Shown: positions 33,142 to 45,697, numbered from the stretch's first letter. The stretch is 64,000 nucleotides of DNA from Buttiauxella selenatireducens (GCF_031432975.1 NZ_CP133838.1:558001-622000), one strand, 5' to 3'. A program made the numbers and translations. The notes: generated from the sequence alone by a model not told the origin.

Positions 33142-34536
33142 ATGTATCTAAAAATAAAAACACTGGCACTTTTTGTGGGCGCAATGTTATCAACAGGAGC
33201 AATAGCATCAAGCCAGCAAAGCGCACTTGAACAACGCCTGAATCAATTAGAACAACGCTTACAAGCCGCAGAACAGCGGGCTTCTAATGCAGAAACGGAA
33301 ATTCAACAGCTTAAATCTAAACCGATACCACCACAGGCCACCGCCCCGGTTGCGGTCGTCAGTGAGCAATCCGTTAATAGTGCAACCGATAATAAGTCGC
33401 CAAAATTAACATTAACCGGCTATGGCGATTTAAAAATATATGGTGATGTGGAGTTTAACATGGACGCCGCCAGTCGCAGTAATGGCCTGACGTCTATGCG
33501 TCGCAGTGCCAATACAAATTGGACTGATGGGAATAATGAACGATGGGATATTAATGGTCGTATTCTGTTAGGTTTTGATGGATATCGCCGGATGCAAAAT
33601 GGCAATTTCGCCGGATTCACCGTACAACCATTAGCCGATTTAACCGGCCATATGAATCTTGATGATGCGGCTTTCTTCTTTGGTCATGAGAACGACTGGA
33701 AGGTGAAAGTGGGCCGCTTCGAAGCCTACGATATGTTCCCCCTTAATCAGGATACTTTTGTTGAGTATTCCGGTAACACCGCCAACGATCTCTACGGCGA
33801 TGGTTACGGCTACATCTACATGATGAAAGAAGGGCGCGGGCGAAGCGATACGGGCGGCAATTTCATGCTGAGCAAAAATATCGACAACTGGTACTTTGAG
33901 CTCAACACCCTGCTGGAAAACGGTACTTCGTTGTATCAGGACAAGTCATATCACGGCAATGAATTGGTTAACGACAAAAACGTCGCTTACCTGCGTCCCG
34001 TTATCGCGTGGTCAAAAGAGCGTTTCTCAGTCGCCGCGGCAATGGAAGCGCAGGTCGTAGATAACGCTTACGGTTATGTCGATGCAAACGGCCAAACGGT
34101 AGATCAATCAAGCCGTACTGGCTACGGCTTGACCATGACGTGGAATGGTCAGAAAAGCGATCCGGATAATGGCATCGTCGCCAACCTTAATACCGCGTAT
34201 CTGGATGCTGCTGATGAAACCGACTTTACCGCAGGCGTAAACGCCCTGTGGAAGAATTTCGAACTCGGTTACATCTACGCCCACAACGACATTGATAAGT
34301 TTGATGTGACAAGTGCCGTACAAAACTGTGATAGCGACTGCTGGATAACCAATGCGGGTACTTACGATATCCACACTATCCACTCTTCCTATCTGTTCCC
34401 GAACGTCATGGGCATGAAGAACTTTAATATCTATCTCGGTACTTACGTGTCGTGGGTCAGCGCGGATAACGATTCCAGCGAAGGCAGCGACAACACCCGT
34501 TACGGCGGGCGCGTAAGATTTAAGTACTATTTCTGA
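33142..34536 (+). CDS. Outer-membrane carbohydrate porin, RafY-like
   Basis: 464 residues with a signal peptide (cleavage near A-I-A / S-S, residue 22-23). A coiled-coil stretch follows (about 25-65, heptads Q-S-A-L-E-Q-R-L-N-Q-L-E-Q-R-L), then a low-complexity Pro/Ala linker, then a beta-barrel ending R-V-R-F-K-Y-Y-F. The terminal Phe is the usual outer-membrane assembly signal. The N-terminal coiled coil plus barrel is the layout of sugar porins such as ScrY and RafY, and the length equals RafY. The substrate is unknown. No sugar uptake genes are adjacent; the lsr genes start on the opposite strand 28 bases downstream. Confidence 0.72.
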   Translation: MYLKIKTLALFVGAMLSTGAIASSQQSALEQRLNQLEQRLQAAEQRASNAETEIQQLKSKPIPPQATAPVAVVSEQSVNSATDNKSPKLTLTGYGDLKIYGDVEFNMDAASRSNGLTSMRRSANTNWTDGNNERWDINGRILLGFDGYRRMQNGNFAGFTVQPLADLTGHMNLDDAAFFFGHENDWKVKVGRFEAYDMFPLNQDTFVEYSGNTANDLYGDGYGYIYMMKEGRGRSDTGGNFMLSKNIDNWYFELNTLLENGTSLYQDKSYHGNELVNDKNVAYLRPVIAWSKERFSVAAAMEAQVVDNAYGYVDANGQTVDQSSRTGYGLTMTWNGQKSDPDNGIVANLNTAYLDAADETDFTAGVNALWKNFELGYIYAHNDIDKFDVTSAVQNCDSDCWITNAGTYDIHTIHSSYLFPNVMGMKNFNIYLGTYVSWVSADNDSSEGSDNTRYGGRVRFKYYF

Positions 34537-34549
34537 TTTAAGCCTTAAA

Positions 34550-34579
34550 CGCCCTCGCCAAACCTTAAGGGTGAGGGCG
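34550..34579. terminator. Hairpin at the porin/lsrK convergence
   Basis: Seven-base stem CGCCCTC / GAGGGCG around the end of lsrK. No U tract on either side; it resembles the GAGGG-type palindromes at 21 and 50 kb. Confidence 0.35.
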
Positions 34580-36145
34580 CACTACCAGCCCAGGTGCCTG
34601 CCACATTGACGTTGTCAAACCACTATCAACCAGCGTCAGTTGATCGGCATAGACCTTCATCCACTTGCGCTTCATCTCGTCGTACAGCTCGCGATGCGCC
34701 AGGTTCGGCGTAAATTCGCGCTGCCATTGCACCAGTCGCTCTCCCGCATCCGCCAGATTATTAAACAACCCCGCCCCGACGCCCGCAGCAATCGCGCAAC
34801 CGAGCGCTGTCGCTTCTTTGACGACGGGGACACGCACCGGTAAGCCCGTCACGTCACTTAAAATCTGGCTCCACAACGCGCCTTTTGAGCCACCACCGGC
34901 AAATACCAACGACTCAAATTGAATACCTGAAAATCCGGAGATTTGTTCAAGATTGCAGGCCGACACCATCGCCGCGTTTTCTTCAAGCGCTCGAAACAGC
35001 GTCGCTTTGTTGCAAATTTCTGGGTCGATGGAGAGGTTAATAAACGACGGTGCCGCGTGATACCACTGCTTGAAATGCATGGCGTCCGAGAAAATCGGCA
35101 TTACGCCGTGGGAGCCCGCCGGAACCCGCGCAGCCATATCCTCGAGTAACGCGTAAGTATCCACGCCAAGCCTCTCGGCCATCAGCTTTTCTTCAGCGCA
35201 AAATGCATCGCGGAACCAGCGCATCGTCAGACCGGTGAAAAAACTGATGGATTCTGCCTGCACCATATTGCCGATAACGTGTGGGTTCACGCGGATGTTC
35301 ATGTCAGGATCGGTTTTGATTGCGGGTAGATTCACGACCTGTTGCCAGAAGGTACCGCCCAATACTGCAGCTTGCCCTGCCCGAACCACACCCAGCCCGA
35401 CGCAGCCGAGCTGCACATCGCCACCTCCCATAATGACCGGTGTTCCAGCAAGCAAACCGCTTTGTTGCGCGGCATCCTGGGTGACGAGGCCGAGCACGGT
35501 GCCCGTTTCTTTTACCGGAGAGAGAATATCCGCCCGCAAGCCCGCCATATCTAATAGCGCGGGCTGCCAGTCGCGGGTCGATAGATCAAGCATGCCAGTG
35601 GTTCCGGCATTGGAAGGATCGACCGCCAGTTCACCACTGAGTTTGGCCGCCAGCCAGTCGCTAATCATCGTGACGGTAGCCGCCTGGCGATAAATATCGG
35701 GACGATGATGCGCAAGCCACAGCAGGCGTGGCATAGCGCTTAATGCCAGCGTCTGGCCGGAAACATGGTAAACCTCAGATTCAAACTGGTTATCGTGGAT
35801 CTCTTTGAGTTCGGCGACTTCACGGCTGGCACGGGCGTCAACGTTGGCACACGCCCAGATTGGTGTGCCATTCCGGTCATAAAGCACGATCCCTTCACGC
35901 ATCGAACAGCAGGAAACTGCGCTGATAGCGCCAGGGGGAAGATGCGCTTTTTGCAGTGCTTCGCGGATGCACTGGCAGGCGAGCTGCCAGTTGGTGATGA
36001 GATCAAACTCCATGGAGCCGGGGACGTCGGCCACACTCAAGTGTTTCCATTCGGCCTGACCAACGGCAATCTGGTGGCCTGACGTATCGAAGATCACGGC
36101 GCGGATGCTGCCCGTTCCGGCGTCCAGTGCAAGTAAATAACTCAT
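34565..36145 (-). CDS. lsrK: LsrK, autoinducer-2 kinase
   Basis: FGGY-family kinase of 526 residues (about 530 in E. coli) that phosphorylates the imported quorum signal AI-2 to phospho-AI-2, the ligand that relieves LsrR repression. The N-terminal ATPase motif is [11 protein letters not shown]. The FGGY region is seen as [11 protein letters not shown] and [12 protein letters not shown]. The order lsrK-lsrR divergent from lsrACDBFG is the E. coli arrangement. It follows lsrR by 31 bases. Confidence 0.95.
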   Translation of the reverse strand: MSYLLALDAGTGSIRAVIFDTSGHQIAVGQAEWKHLSVADVPGSMEFDLITNWQLACQCIREALQKAHLPPGAISAVSCCSMREGIVLYDRNGTPIWACANVDARASREVAELKEIHDNQFESEVYHVSGQTLALSAMPRLLWLAHHRPDIYRQAATVTMISDWLAAKLSGELAVDPSNAGTTGMLDLSTRDWQPALLDMAGLRADILSPVKETGTVLGLVTQDAAQQSGLLAGTPVIMGGGDVQLGCVGLGVVRAGQAAVLGGTFWQQVVNLPAIKTDPDMNIRVNPHVIGNMVQAESISFFTGLTMRWFRDAFCAEEKLMAERLGVDTYALLEDMAARVPAGSHGVMPIFSDAMHFKQWYHAAPSFINLSIDPEICNKATLFRALEENAAMVSACNLEQISGFSGIQFESLVFAGGGSKGALWSQILSDVTGLPVRVPVVKEATALGCAIAAGVGAGLFNNLADAGERLVQWQREFTPNLAHRELYDEMKRKWMKVYADQLTLVDSGLTTSMWQAPGLVVRPHP

Positions 36146-36176
36146 GAAAACGATCCCCGCAGCTTATGGCGCGGGG

Positions 36177-37148
36177 TTAATCAGCCAGTGCTAACACCGC
36201 CCGCGCAGTCTCTTCTTCCGTCACCAGGCCATTGATTCGCTGACCTTGCAGTGCGGCATAAATTGCGTCCGCTTTATCTGTCCCGCCAGCAACACCCAGA
36301 ATAGTGGGGAGATGCGCCAGGTCATCGAGCGTCACGCCAAGTAATTCGCGGTGAATTTCCAATCCCTCCACCAGTTCGCCATCCGCTTGCAGGAAATAGC
36401 CCAGAATATCGCCCACCGCACCTTTGCGGGCGTACATCAGTTGTTCGCCTTCACTGATATAACCGGAACGCAAAATGGTGGCATCGCGCTTTTGATTAAT
36501 CGCACCAATACCCACCACCGCGACATCAGCGGCGGTTGCCGCAAGAATCACATCACGCACGCTAGATTCCATGCGCAAAATCTCAGCCACCTGCGGTGAT
36601 GAAACCCGTAAAGGGGCGGGGATCATGCTGACACTACACGCGGCATCTAATTGGCCGATGCCTGTCATATATGGCCCGACACCGCCAGAAAGCGTCACCA
36701 GACGGATCTGCTGTGAGCTGATAAACCCACTCAAATGTTGCAGGCAGTTCATGGTCGCTTCACCAAAACCCACCGCCAGTAATTGCCCCGGTTCCAGAAT
36801 GCCCATCAACGACTGAGCCGCGCCAATGCCTAAACGGGTGTTCATCGTCGGCGTGTTGTGTGCTGGAAGCACACGGGCGATTTTCAGGCCAAACCGTTGT
36901 TGTAACTGAGTTTCCAGCGCCAGGCATCCTTCAAACCGGGAGTTAATTTGTACGCGAATGACCCCCGACTGACGGCCTTTTTCCAGCAGGCGCGAAATCT
37001 TTAAACGCGGCAAACCGAGTCGCTCACCAATGTCATTCTGGGTTAACCCGTCGTGGTAATAAGACCAGGCCACACGCGCCAACAACTCTTCTTCTGCCAT
37101 CGGCAAGGCGGCTAACTTGCCTTCTTCTGCTGCTCGTTTATCGCTCAT
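36177..37148 (-). CDS. lsrR: LsrR, SorC/DeoR-type repressor of the lsr operon
   Basis: 323-residue repressor with an N-terminal helix-turn-helix ([21 protein letters not shown]) and a SorC-type sugar-binding domain. It binds phospho-AI-2 and then releases DNA. Strong match to E. coli LsrR through [19 protein letters not shown] and S-G-Y-I-S-x-G-E-Q-L-M. The frame is open 22 codons upstream; 37148 is chosen because the upstream residues do not match the family. A 212-base region separates it from lsrA. Confidence 0.94.
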   Translation of the reverse strand: MSDKRAAEEGKLAALPMAEEELLARVAWSYYHDGLTQNDIGERLGLPRLKISRLLEKGRQSGVIRVQINSRFEGCLALETQLQQRFGLKIARVLPAHNTPTMNTRLGIGAAQSLMGILEPGQLLAVGFGEATMNCLQHLSGFISSQQIRLVTLSGGVGPYMTGIGQLDAACSVSMIPAPLRVSSPQVAEILRMESSVRDVILAATAADVAVVGIGAINQKRDATILRSGYISEGEQLMYARKGAVGDILGYFLQADGELVEGLEIHRELLGVTLDDLAHLPTILGVAGGTDKADAIYAALQGQRINGLVTEEETARAVLALAD

Positions 37149-37312
37149 AGATGAACTCTTATTGAAATTTAGATCATATGTTCGGAAATGTAGGTCGGAA
37201 AGTGTGAGGCACATGGCAAAAGGATCATTTTCAGATGCGGATGGTTTAGCTGATCTATTTAAAAATATTGTGATCTCTGCCCTGTTGTAAAAATCATCCG
37301 GCGTCTACGCTT

Positions 37313-37347
37313 TTGAACATTATTAATTCAAATTCTCTTTTGTTCAA
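37313..37347 (+). promoter_or_regulatory. Candidate LsrR operator upstream of lsrA
   Basis: Perfect inverted heptamers TTGAACA (37313-37319) and TGTTCAA (37341-37347) with a 21-base spacer, just upstream of lsrA in the lsrR-lsrA gap. A third related half, ATGTTCGG, occurs at 37178-37185, nearer lsrR. LsrR is expected to bind this interval, but these sites are inferred from symmetry and position. Confidence 0.45.
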
Positions 37348-37360
37348 TTGTGGAGTGAAG

Positions 37361-38860
37361 ATGCCCAACACCACCGCAATGCTGGAAGCTCACCACATCA
37401 GCAAACAATTCTCAGGCGTAAGCGTCCTGAAAGGTATTGATTTTGCTCTGTATGCAGGGCAAGTCCACGCATTGCTGGGGGGAAATGGTGCCGGGAAGTC
37501 GACACTGATGAAGATTTTCGCCGGTGTCGAAACGGCGGATAGCGGTGAACTGAAGGTCCACGGTAAAGCATTTGGGCGGCTCAAACCGGGGCAGGCGCAT
37601 GAACTGGGGATTTATCTGGTACCGCAAGAACCGATGTTATTCCCCAATCTCACGGTGCGTGAAAACATACTTTTCCGTCTGCCACGCCAACGTGATATTG
37701 AGAAACGGCTGCAAGAGAAAATGCGCCAACTTGAGTGCCAGATACCGCTCGGCGCAACCGCCAGCACGTTAGAAGTGGCCGATCAGCAAATGGTTGAGAT
37801 CCTGCGCGGCCTAATGCGCGAGGCGAAGATCTTGATCCTTGATGAACCCACCGCCTCACTCACTCCTGGGGAAACCGAGCGCCTGTTCCGCCAGATCCGC
37901 GCGTTGCAAAATCTGGGCGTCGGCATTGTTTTTATCTCGCACAAACTGCCAGAGATCCGCCAGATCGCCAGCCATATCTCGGTGATGCGCGACGGAGCGG
38001 TGGTGCTGCAAGGCGAAACCTCTCAGTTGTTGGATGAACAGTTGATCAATGCGATGACGCCCGTCGACCGTAAGCATGCGCTGAGCGATACACAAAAACT
38101 GTGGCTGGCACTGCCGGGTAATCGGCGCACCGAGCCGCAAGATTTTCCGGTATTGCGCGTGGAAGAGGTCACCGGAGAAGGTTTTATCGATCTCAGTTTT
38201 GAGCTGTACGCAGGAGAGATCGTCGGCCTTGCGGGACTGGTTGGATCCGGGCGCACGGAGTTAGCTGAAACACTGTATGGCCTGCGTCCCGTACGTGGCG
38301 GCCGCATCTATATGGAAAACCGGGAAATTAGCGGCGATCGTACGAAATCACGTCTTGATCGCGGGCTTATCTATTTGCCGGAAGACCGGCAAGTTTCAGG
38401 TCTTTTTCTTGATGCGCCGATCCGCTGGAATACCGTCGCGCTTAACGAACCGAGTGTCTGGCAGCAAAGCAAACGGGAAGCCGCGGTGGTGGAACGCTAT
38501 CACCGTGCGCTGGGGATAAAACTCAATAATGCCGAGCAAACCGTGCGCACCCTTTCTGGCGGCAATCAGCAAAAAGTCTTGTTGGCTCGTTGCCTGGAAG
38601 CCAATCCGTTGCTGCTGATCATTGATGAGCCAACGCGGGGCGTTGATGTCGCGGCGCGGGCGGATATTTATCAGCTGATCAAAAGTGTGGCGGCGCAAAA
38701 CGTCGCGGTGCTGATGATCTCATCTGATCTCGACGAGTTCAGTGGGCTTGCGGATCGTGTGCTGGTGATGCATCAGGGCGCAATGAACGGTGAATTACGC
38801 AAACCCTCGATAACGGTCGAAAGCATGATGAGCATGGCATTTGGCGGAGGTAAAGCATGA
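37361..38860 (+). CDS. lsrA: LsrA, AI-2 ABC transporter ATPase
   Basis: Tandem ATPase of 499 residues with two nucleotide-binding domains (about 8-240 and 255-490). The first Walker A is [10 protein letters not shown]; the second half has the degenerate [10 protein letters not shown] typical of sugar-type (CUT2) importers. Signature sequences include T-L-S-G-G-N-Q-Q-K and D-E-P-T-R-G-V-D-V. It energises AI-2 uptake. TGGAGTG precedes the ATG at 37361; an in-frame TTG 16 codons upstream is less likely. It overlaps lsrC by four bases. Confidence 0.95.
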   Translation: MPNTTAMLEAHHISKQFSGVSVLKGIDFALYAGQVHALLGGNGAGKSTLMKIFAGVETADSGELKVHGKAFGRLKPGQAHELGIYLVPQEPMLFPNLTVRENILFRLPRQRDIEKRLQEKMRQLECQIPLGATASTLEVADQQMVEILRGLMREAKILILDEPTASLTPGETERLFRQIRALQNLGVGIVFISHKLPEIRQIASHISVMRDGAVVLQGETSQLLDEQLINAMTPVDRKHALSDTQKLWLALPGNRRTEPQDFPVLRVEEVTGEGFIDLSFELYAGEIVGLAGLVGSGRTELAETLYGLRPVRGGRIYMENREISGDRTKSRLDRGLIYLPEDRQVSGLFLDAPIRWNTVALNEPSVWQQSKREAAVVERYHRALGIKLNNAEQTVRTLSGGNQQKVLLARCLEANPLLLIIDEPTRGVDVAARADIYQLIKSVAAQNVAVLMISSDLDEFSGLADRVLVMHQGAMNGELRKPSITVESMMSMAFGGGKA

Positions 38861-39888
38861 AGAAATTGCTTCGCAACCGTGAACTGAGCGCGCTACTGGC
38901 GATCGTCGCCCTGTTTGCCGTGCTGGTGGCGCTCAACCATAGCTACTTCAGCCTGCAAACCCTGAGCATGATCTTCACCAGCGCGCAGATTCTAATCCTG
39001 CTGGCAGTGGGCGCGACCATGGTGATGCTGACACGCAACATCGACGTTTCTGTGGGATCAACGGTCGGCTTGTGCGCAATCGCGGTGGGTGTTGCGCTGA
39101 ACAGTGGTTACAGCTTGCCTGTAGCGATGCTGTTTGCATTGCTGATTGGTGCAATAGCGGGCTTCTTTAACGGTGTGTTGGTGGTGTGGTTACGCATTCC
39201 GGCGATTGTCGCCACGCTTGGCACGCTTGGGCTTTATCGCGGCGCGATGCTGTTGTGGACGGGCGGTAAATGGATTGAAGGACTGCCTGCCAGCCTTAAA
39301 TCACTGTCTGAACCTATCGCGTTGGGTATTTCGCCACTCGGTTTTATGGTGCTGGTTTTAGTGGCGGTCGCCGCATGGATGCTGGCGCGAACCGCTTTCG
39401 GGCGTGATTTCTACGCGGCGGGCGATAACCTTGCCGCTGCCCGCCAACTCGGTGTTGCGGTAAACCGCACCCGGCTTTTGGCCTTCACCTTTAACGGCAT
39501 GCTGGCGGCCATCGCCGGGATTATCTTCGCTTCGCAAATTGGCTTCGTACCGAACCAAACCGGCAGCGGGCTTGAGATGAAAGCCATCGCCGCGTGCGTT
39601 CTGGGAGGCATTTCATTGCTTGGCGGGACAGGAACCGTGATTGGCGCATTCCTCGGCGCATTCTTCCTCACCCAAATCGACACCGTATTAGTGCTGTTCA
39701 AACTCCCCGCCTGGTGGAATGACTTTATCGCCGGGCTGGTTTTGCTTGGCGTGCTGGTATTGGACGGGCGCTTGCGACAGGCGCTGACTCGCCACCAACG
39801 GGCGCAGAAATACAGCCGTTTTGTGCCTCCCTTACCCGGTGCCAAAAACGTGCGGCAATTTCCCCGTAAGAAGAAGGATGTGGCGTAA
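38857..39888 (+). CDS. lsrC: LsrC, AI-2 ABC transporter permease
   Basis: Inner-membrane permease of 343 residues, BPD_transp_2 (ribose-type) family, with about ten spans. [16 protein letters not shown] near residue 60 is the characteristic segment, and [15 protein letters not shown] the later one. It pairs with LsrD. It starts at the ATGA overlap with lsrA and ends immediately before lsrD. Confidence 0.95.
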   Translation: MKKLLRNRELSALLAIVALFAVLVALNHSYFSLQTLSMIFTSAQILILLAVGATMVMLTRNIDVSVGSTVGLCAIAVGVALNSGYSLPVAMLFALLIGAIAGFFNGVLVVWLRIPAIVATLGTLGLYRGAMLLWTGGKWIEGLPASLKSLSEPIALGISPLGFMVLVLVAVAAWMLARTAFGRDFYAAGDNLAAARQLGVAVNRTRLLAFTFNGMLAAIAGIIFASQIGFVPNQTGSGLEMKAIAACVLGGISLLGGTGTVIGAFLGAFFLTQIDTVLVLFKLPAWWNDFIAGLVLLGVLVLDGRLRQALTRHQRAQKYSRFVPPLPGAKNVRQFPRKKKDVA

Positions 39889-40890
39889 ATGAAGCTGAAA
39901 CTTAACTGGGAAGTGGCATTGCTGCTGATTTTGGTGATGGAGATTTTGCTGTTTGGGGCAATCAATCCGCGCATGCTGGATATCAACATGCTGCTGTTTA
40001 GCACCAGTGATTTCATCTGTATTGGGATTGTGGCACTGCCGTTGACGCTGGTGATTATCAGCGGTGGCATTGATATTTCTCTCGGCTCCACCATTGGCCT
40101 GTGCGCGATTGCGCTGGGCGTGATGTTGCAGGCGGGAATACCGATTTCTGTTGCCGTGATCCTCACGCTTGCCGTTGGCCTGTTGTGCGGTGTGTTTAAC
40201 GCCGCACTGATTCACTACACCGGCATTAGCCCGCTGGTTATCACGCTCGGCACGCTTTATCTGTTCGGTGGTGCAGCGCTTCTGCTTTCTGGCATGGCGG
40301 GTGCGACAGGTTATGAAGGCATCGGCGGCTTCCCTGACGCGTTTACTAATTTTGCCAATCTGACGCTTTTCGGCCTGCCGATTCCGCTGCTGATGTTTGC
40401 CGTTATCACGTTTCTGTTCTGGCTGCTTGCTCATCGCGCACGCTTTGGTCGCCATATTTTTCTGATTGGACAAAACCCACGCGCCGCGCGTTATGCGGCA
40501 TTGCCGGTGAACGGTTCGTTGTATGGCGTGTATGGCATGGTGGGGCTGGCTTCGGCGATTGCGGCAATCGTACTGGTTTCTTATTTCGGTTCGGCGCGTT
40601 CAGATCTCGGGCGCGATTTACTTATGCCTGCATTAACGGCGGCAGTATTGGGCGGGGCGAATATTTATGGCGGTTCCGGTTCGATTCTGGGTACCGCATT
40701 GGCGGCGTTATTAGTGGGGTATTTGCAACAAGGTTTACAGATGGCTGGCGTGCCTAATCAGGTATCGAGTGCGTTGTCCGGTGCGCTGTTGATTGTGGTG
40801 GTCATTGGTCGTTCGGTGAGTTTGCACCGCGAATATCTACAAACGGCGTGGCGTCGTTTGCGCGGACACAAAAAACTATCGGGAGTTTGA
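39889..40890 (+). CDS. lsrD: LsrD, AI-2 ABC transporter permease
   Basis: Second permease, 333 residues, same family as Lsr[15 protein letters not shown] and [15 protein letters not shown] are the paired motifs. Its ATG abuts the lsrC stop. The order A-C-D-B matches E. coli. Confidence 0.95.
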   Translation: MKLKLNWEVALLLILVMEILLFGAINPRMLDINMLLFSTSDFICIGIVALPLTLVIISGGIDISLGSTIGLCAIALGVMLQAGIPISVAVILTLAVGLLCGVFNAALIHYTGISPLVITLGTLYLFGGAALLLSGMAGATGYEGIGGFPDAFTNFANLTLFGLPIPLLMFAVITFLFWLLAHRARFGRHIFLIGQNPRAARYAALPVNGSLYGVYGMVGLASAIAAIVLVSYFGSARSDLGRDLLMPALTAAVLGGANIYGGSGSILGTALAALLVGYLQQGLQMAGVPNQVSSALSGALLIVVVIGRSVSLHREYLQTAWRRLRGHKKLSGV

Positions 40891-40896
40891 TTGATT

Positions 40897-41916
40897 ATGA
40901 AGCAGACAACAAAACGCGTATTACAGCTCAGTGCGTTGGCTTTAGCCTTTGGTGTGGTGAGTGCGCAAGCCGCTGACAGAATTGCCTTTATCCCAAAATT
41001 AGTTGGCGTGGGTTTCTTTACCAGTGGCGGTAATGGCGCGATGCAGGCGGGCAAAGACCTTGGTATTCCGGTGACCTACGACGGGCCAACCGAGCCGAGC
41101 GTTTCCGGCCAGGTGCAGCTTATCAACAACTTCGTGAACCAGGGTTACAACGCGATTATTGTCTCGGCGGTTTCCCCTGACGGCCTGTGTCCGGCACTTA
41201 AACGCGCGATGCAGCGTGGGGTGAAAGTGCTGACCTGGGATTCCGATACCAAACCTGAGTGCCGCAGTATTTACATCAACCAGGGAACGCCGCAACAGCT
41301 CGGCGGCATGCTGGTGGATATGGCCGCGAAACAGGTGACCAAACCTGCTGCTAAGGTTGCGTTCTTCTACTCAAGCCCAACCGTGACGGATCAAAATCAG
41401 TGGGTAAAAGAGGCGAAGGCGAAAATTGCGAAGGATCATCCTGAGTGGGAAATTGTCACTACGCAGTTCGGCTATAACGACGCCACTAAATCACTGCAAA
41501 CCGCTGAAGGGATCTTAAAAGCGTATCCGGATCTGGATGCGATCATCGCCCCTGATGCCAATGCGTTACCTGCCGCAGCACAGGCTGCTGAAAACCTGAA
41601 ACGGACTGATGTCGCCATTGTGGGCTTCAGTACACCAAACGTGATGCGCCCGTATGTGGAACGCGGCACGGTGAAAGCCTTTGGTTTGTGGGACGTCGTG
41701 CAGCAGGGTGAAATTGCGGTCAACGTCGCAAATACCTTGCTGAAAAAGGGCGATCTTAACGTGGGCGATAGCGTCGATGTGGCGAAAATCGGCAACCTGA
41801 AAGTCGAGCCCAACAGCGTGCAGGGCTATCAGTATGAAGCGAAAGGCAATGGCATTGTGCTGCTGCCGGAGCGTGTAGTGTTCACCAAAGACAACATCGG
41901 TAAATACGATTTCTGA
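40897..41916 (+). CDS. lsrB: LsrB, AI-2-binding periplasmic protein
   Basis: Periplasmic binding protein of 339 residues with a Sec signal (cleavage after V-S-A-Q-A, about residue 25). It starts [20 protein letters not shown] after processing and contains D-S-D-T-K and [12 protein letters not shown], consistent with E. coli and Salmonella LsrB, which bind the open AI-2 form. The ATG at 40897 is preferred over an in-frame TTG two codons earlier. Confidence 0.96.
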   Translation: MKQTTKRVLQLSALALAFGVVSAQAADRIAFIPKLVGVGFFTSGGNGAMQAGKDLGIPVTYDGPTEPSVSGQVQLINNFVNQGYNAIIVSAVSPDGLCPALKRAMQRGVKVLTWDSDTKPECRSIYINQGTPQQLGGMLVDMAAKQVTKPAAKVAFFYSSPTVTDQNQWVKEAKAKIAKDHPEWEIVTTQFGYNDATKSLQTAEGILKAYPDLDAIIAPDANALPAAAQAAENLKRTDVAIVGFSTPNVMRPYVERGTVKAFGLWDVVQQGEIAVNVANTLLKKGDLNVGDSVDVAKIGNLKVEPNSVQGYQYEAKGNGIVLLPERVVFTKDNIGKYDF

Positions 41917-41926
41917 GGGAGGAAAA

Positions 41927-42817
41927 ATGGCAGATCTTGACGATATCAGAGACGGCAAAGATTACGGCATTGGCCGCCCGCAGGAGAATAAGGCGTTTTA
42001 TCTGAAGGGGAGCGGAGCGCTGGATTGGGGCATGCAGTCGCGGCTGGCGCGGATTTTTAATCCCGATACCGGGCGTACCGTGATGCTGGCGTTTGATCAC
42101 GGCTACTTCCAGGGGCCGACAACCGGCCTTGAGCGCATTGATTTGTCCATCGCACCGCTGTTTCCTGAAACCGATGTGTTGATGTGTACGCGTGGAATTT
42201 TGCGCAGCGTCGTGCCGCCAGCCACCAATAAACCGGTAGTGTTGCGCGCATCCGGCGGCAATTCCATCCTCAGTGAACTGTCGCGTGAGAGTGTGGCGGT
42301 GACGATGGAAGATGCTCTACGGCTGAATGCCTGTGCGGTCGCGGCGCAGATTTATATCGGTAGCGAATATGAGCATCAGTCGATCAATAACATCATTAAG
42401 CTGGTGGACGAAGGCACGCGCTATGGCATTCCAACCCTTGCCGTCACGGGTGTGGGCAAAGAGATGGCGCGTGATGCGCGCTATTTCTCACTGGCGAGCC
42501 GTATCGCTGCCGAAATTGGCGCGCAATTTGTGAAGACCTACTTTGTTGAAGAGGGTTTCGAGAAAGTTACCGCCAGTTGTCCGGTGCCGATTGTTATCGC
42601 TGGGGGTAAAAAATTACCGGAGCAAGAGGCGTTGGATATGTGTTTCAGAGCCATCGACCAGGGGGCATCTGGCGTGGATATGGGGCGCAATATCTTCCAG
42701 TCTGACGCGCCGCTCGCCATGCTCAAAGCGGTGAAAAAGGTAGTGCATGAGAATGTCTCCGTCCGCGAGGCGTATCAGTTCTGGCTGGATGAGAAACATC
42801 ATGGAGGCAAATCATGA
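41927..42817 (+). CDS. lsrF: LsrF, 3-hydroxy-2,4-pentadione 5-phosphate thiolase
   Basis: Class I aldolase-like TIM-barrel enzyme of 296 residues. With LsrG it breaks down phospho-AI-2, transferring an acetyl group to CoA, and so ends signalling. Blocks [22 protein letters not shown] and I-A-G-G-K-K are family-specific; the Lys in V-K-T-Y is the expected Schiff-base residue. GGGAGG precedes its ATG. It overlaps lsrG (ATGA). Confidence 0.95.
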   Translation: MADLDDIRDGKDYGIGRPQENKAFYLKGSGALDWGMQSRLARIFNPDTGRTVMLAFDHGYFQGPTTGLERIDLSIAPLFPETDVLMCTRGILRSVVPPATNKPVVLRASGGNSILSELSRESVAVTMEDALRLNACAVAAQIYIGSEYEHQSINNIIKLVDEGTRYGIPTLAVTGVGKEMARDARYFSLASRIAAEIGAQFVKTYFVEEGFEKVTASCPVPIVIAGGKKLPEQEALDMCFRAIDQGASGVDMGRNIFQSDAPLAMLKAVKKVVHENVSVREAYQFWLDEKHHGGKS

Positions 42818-43107
42818 ACGTGACGCTGGTGGAAATTAACATTAAGCCGGAACGGGTCGATGAATTTATGGATGTGTTCCGCGCCAATCACGAAGGCTCA
42901 ATTAAGGAGCCGGGTAATCTGCGTTTTGATGTGTTGCAGGACCCGGAGGTTGCCACGCGATTTTTCATCTACGAGGCTTATCAGAACGATGAGGCGGTGT
43001 TAGCGCATAAGCAAACGCCGCACTATCTGGCGTGTGTGGAAAGGCTGGATGGGATGATGTCTGAACCGCGTAAGAAGAGAAGTTTTGTGGGGCTGTTGCC
43101 GGGGTGA
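42814..43107 (+). CDS. lsrG: LsrG, (4S)-4-hydroxy-5-phosphonooxypentane-2,3-dione isomerase
   Basis: ABM/antibiotic-biosynthesis-monooxygenase fold of 97 residues (96 in E. coli), a dimeric enzyme that isomerises phospho-AI-2 ahead of Lsr[22 protein letters not shown] is diagnostic. It is the last gene of the lsr operon; a GGCGGG/CCCGCC hairpin follows. Confidence 0.96.
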   Translation: MNVTLVEINIKPERVDEFMDVFRANHEGSIKEPGNLRFDVLQDPEVATRFFIYEAYQNDEAVLAHKQTPHYLACVERLDGMMSEPRKKRSFVGLLPG

Positions 43108-43114
43108 TTTATAT

Positions 43115-43132
43115 GGCGGGTGTGAACCCGCC
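43115..43132 (+). terminator. Hairpin after lsrG
   Basis: Short stem GGCGGG / CCCGCC with loop TGTGAA, eight bases past the lsrG stop. No U run; likely a weak terminator or 3'-end stabiliser for the lsr transcript. Confidence 0.4.
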
Positions 43133-43140
43133 TGTAAATG

Positions 43141-44124
43141 TCACGCGACATGTTTTTTCAGCGTTTCCAGCATAGCGTCAGCACTGTATTTCCAGGCAAT
43201 TTCAGGCTGAACAGCGATGGGTTGCGTGAGTAAAAATTGTTTAAGTTCTTGTTGGTTATTTCCATCATAGATAAAGCAACGAGAGGGATGGTAAAACTCC
43301 TGTGCTTTAATGGCCTGGTTATTAGTGATTAATTGTTTATTGAAGACTAATGCTTCTACGGAGCGGAGTGTTAGCCCTGCCTGGTCTGGCTTATTTATTT
43401 CAAGAACAAAGCGCGATTGGTTTAGCTTTTTTATATTCTCGTGGTAACTCAATTTTATATTTGTGCAGTTCGATGGATAGTTATGGTTGTTGTATTTATC
43501 CATTAAATAAAAATCAGTGTCACAATGGCATTCATTTAACAACGGCGTGATTTCATTTATCAGCGAAACTCTTTCTGGTTGGTAGCCACCCACATAAAAA
43601 CAACGATTTTCAATGGTGTGCGCTGAATGGCTAATGGATTGAATTTGTTTCCAGGTAAATGGCAGAAACTGCGGGATGTAAGTCAGCCCGTAGGTCTTAC
43701 TGTCTTGTGGGTCAAAACTGAAAATAATATCGAATACTGGCCTGACGGTTTCAATATAATCCTGATTTTGACCAAGCTGCCCTAGCTTTCTGCGCTTATT
43801 GGTCAGGGCTTCAACAGAGTCACGCAGAATGAGTATTTTCTTACATGGCATGGTTTCCACGTAATCCAGAAACGGAAATACGCTGTAACCATTGCAAACA
43901 ATAACATCGTCTTTGTTAATTGCAGAAAAGCGTCTGGCACAGTGCATTTTCTTATGCATTTTTTTTAGCTGTTCGCCGGGAAGCCATTTATTCACTGATT
44001 TGAAGCGGCGCATAATTCGATTGATCTGAAGAACAGGATATTCTTTTGCTAATGAGTCAAGCATCATCTTTTCAAAATCATTAACCCATTCCAGAAAGAA
44101 ATAGCGCATAAAAATCACAACCAC
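43141..44124 (-). CDS. Putative glycosyltransferase-like protein of unknown role
   Basis: A 327-residue protein (or 322 from the second ATG, MRYFFLEWVND). No signal peptide or membrane span is evident. Features such as I-L-I-L-R-D-S-V-E, I-I-F-S-F-D-P-Q-D-S-K-T-Y-G-L-T-Y-I-P-Q-F-L-P, C-F-Y-V-G-G-Y near the middle, and N-x-P-D-Q-A-G-L-T-L-R-S-V-E-A-L-V-F-N-K-Q-L-I-T-N-N late in the chain resemble GT-B glycosyltransferases of polysaccharide clusters, where the second half carries the donor-sugar site. The DNA is clearly richer in A+T than its neighbours, suggesting acquisition. No other surface-polysaccharide gene is adjacent. The acceptor and donor are unknown. Confidence 0.55.
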   Translation of the reverse strand: MVVIFMRYFFLEWVNDFEKMMLDSLAKEYPVLQINRIMRRFKSVNKWLPGEQLKKMHKKMHCARRFSAINKDDVIVCNGYSVFPFLDYVETMPCKKILILRDSVEALTNKRRKLGQLGQNQDYIETVRPVFDIIFSFDPQDSKTYGLTYIPQFLPFTWKQIQSISHSAHTIENRCFYVGGYQPERVSLINEITPLLNECHCDTDFYLMDKYNNHNYPSNCTNIKLSYHENIKKLNQSRFVLEINKPDQAGLTLRSVEALVFNKQLITNNQAIKAQEFYHPSRCFIYDGNNQQELKQFLLTQPIAVQPEIAWKYSADAMLETLKKHVA

Positions 44125-44175
44125 GTGAGAAAAATTTCATGCGATTTTACAGCAATAACGTAAAACTAAAAAGAA

Positions 44176-44210
44176 GGGGATAAATGGCTGGTTTATCCCC
44201 TCTGTGTTTT
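44176..44210 (-). terminator. Terminator downstream of patA
   Basis: Stem GGGGATAAA / TTTATCCCC, flanked on the minus strand by a T-rich run (CTTCTTTTTAG) and on the plus strand by GTGTTTTTAG, 6 to 40 bases past the patA stop. It would end patA transcripts before they reach the next gene. Confidence 0.85.
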
Positions 44211-44215
44211 TAGGA

Positions 44216-45697
<1,482 letters not shown>

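Noticed and set aside
39411-40473. Minus-strand ORFs of 251 and 213 codons opposite lsrC and lsrD
   Set aside because: Antisense shadows of clear permease genes with no motif or ribosome-binding support.
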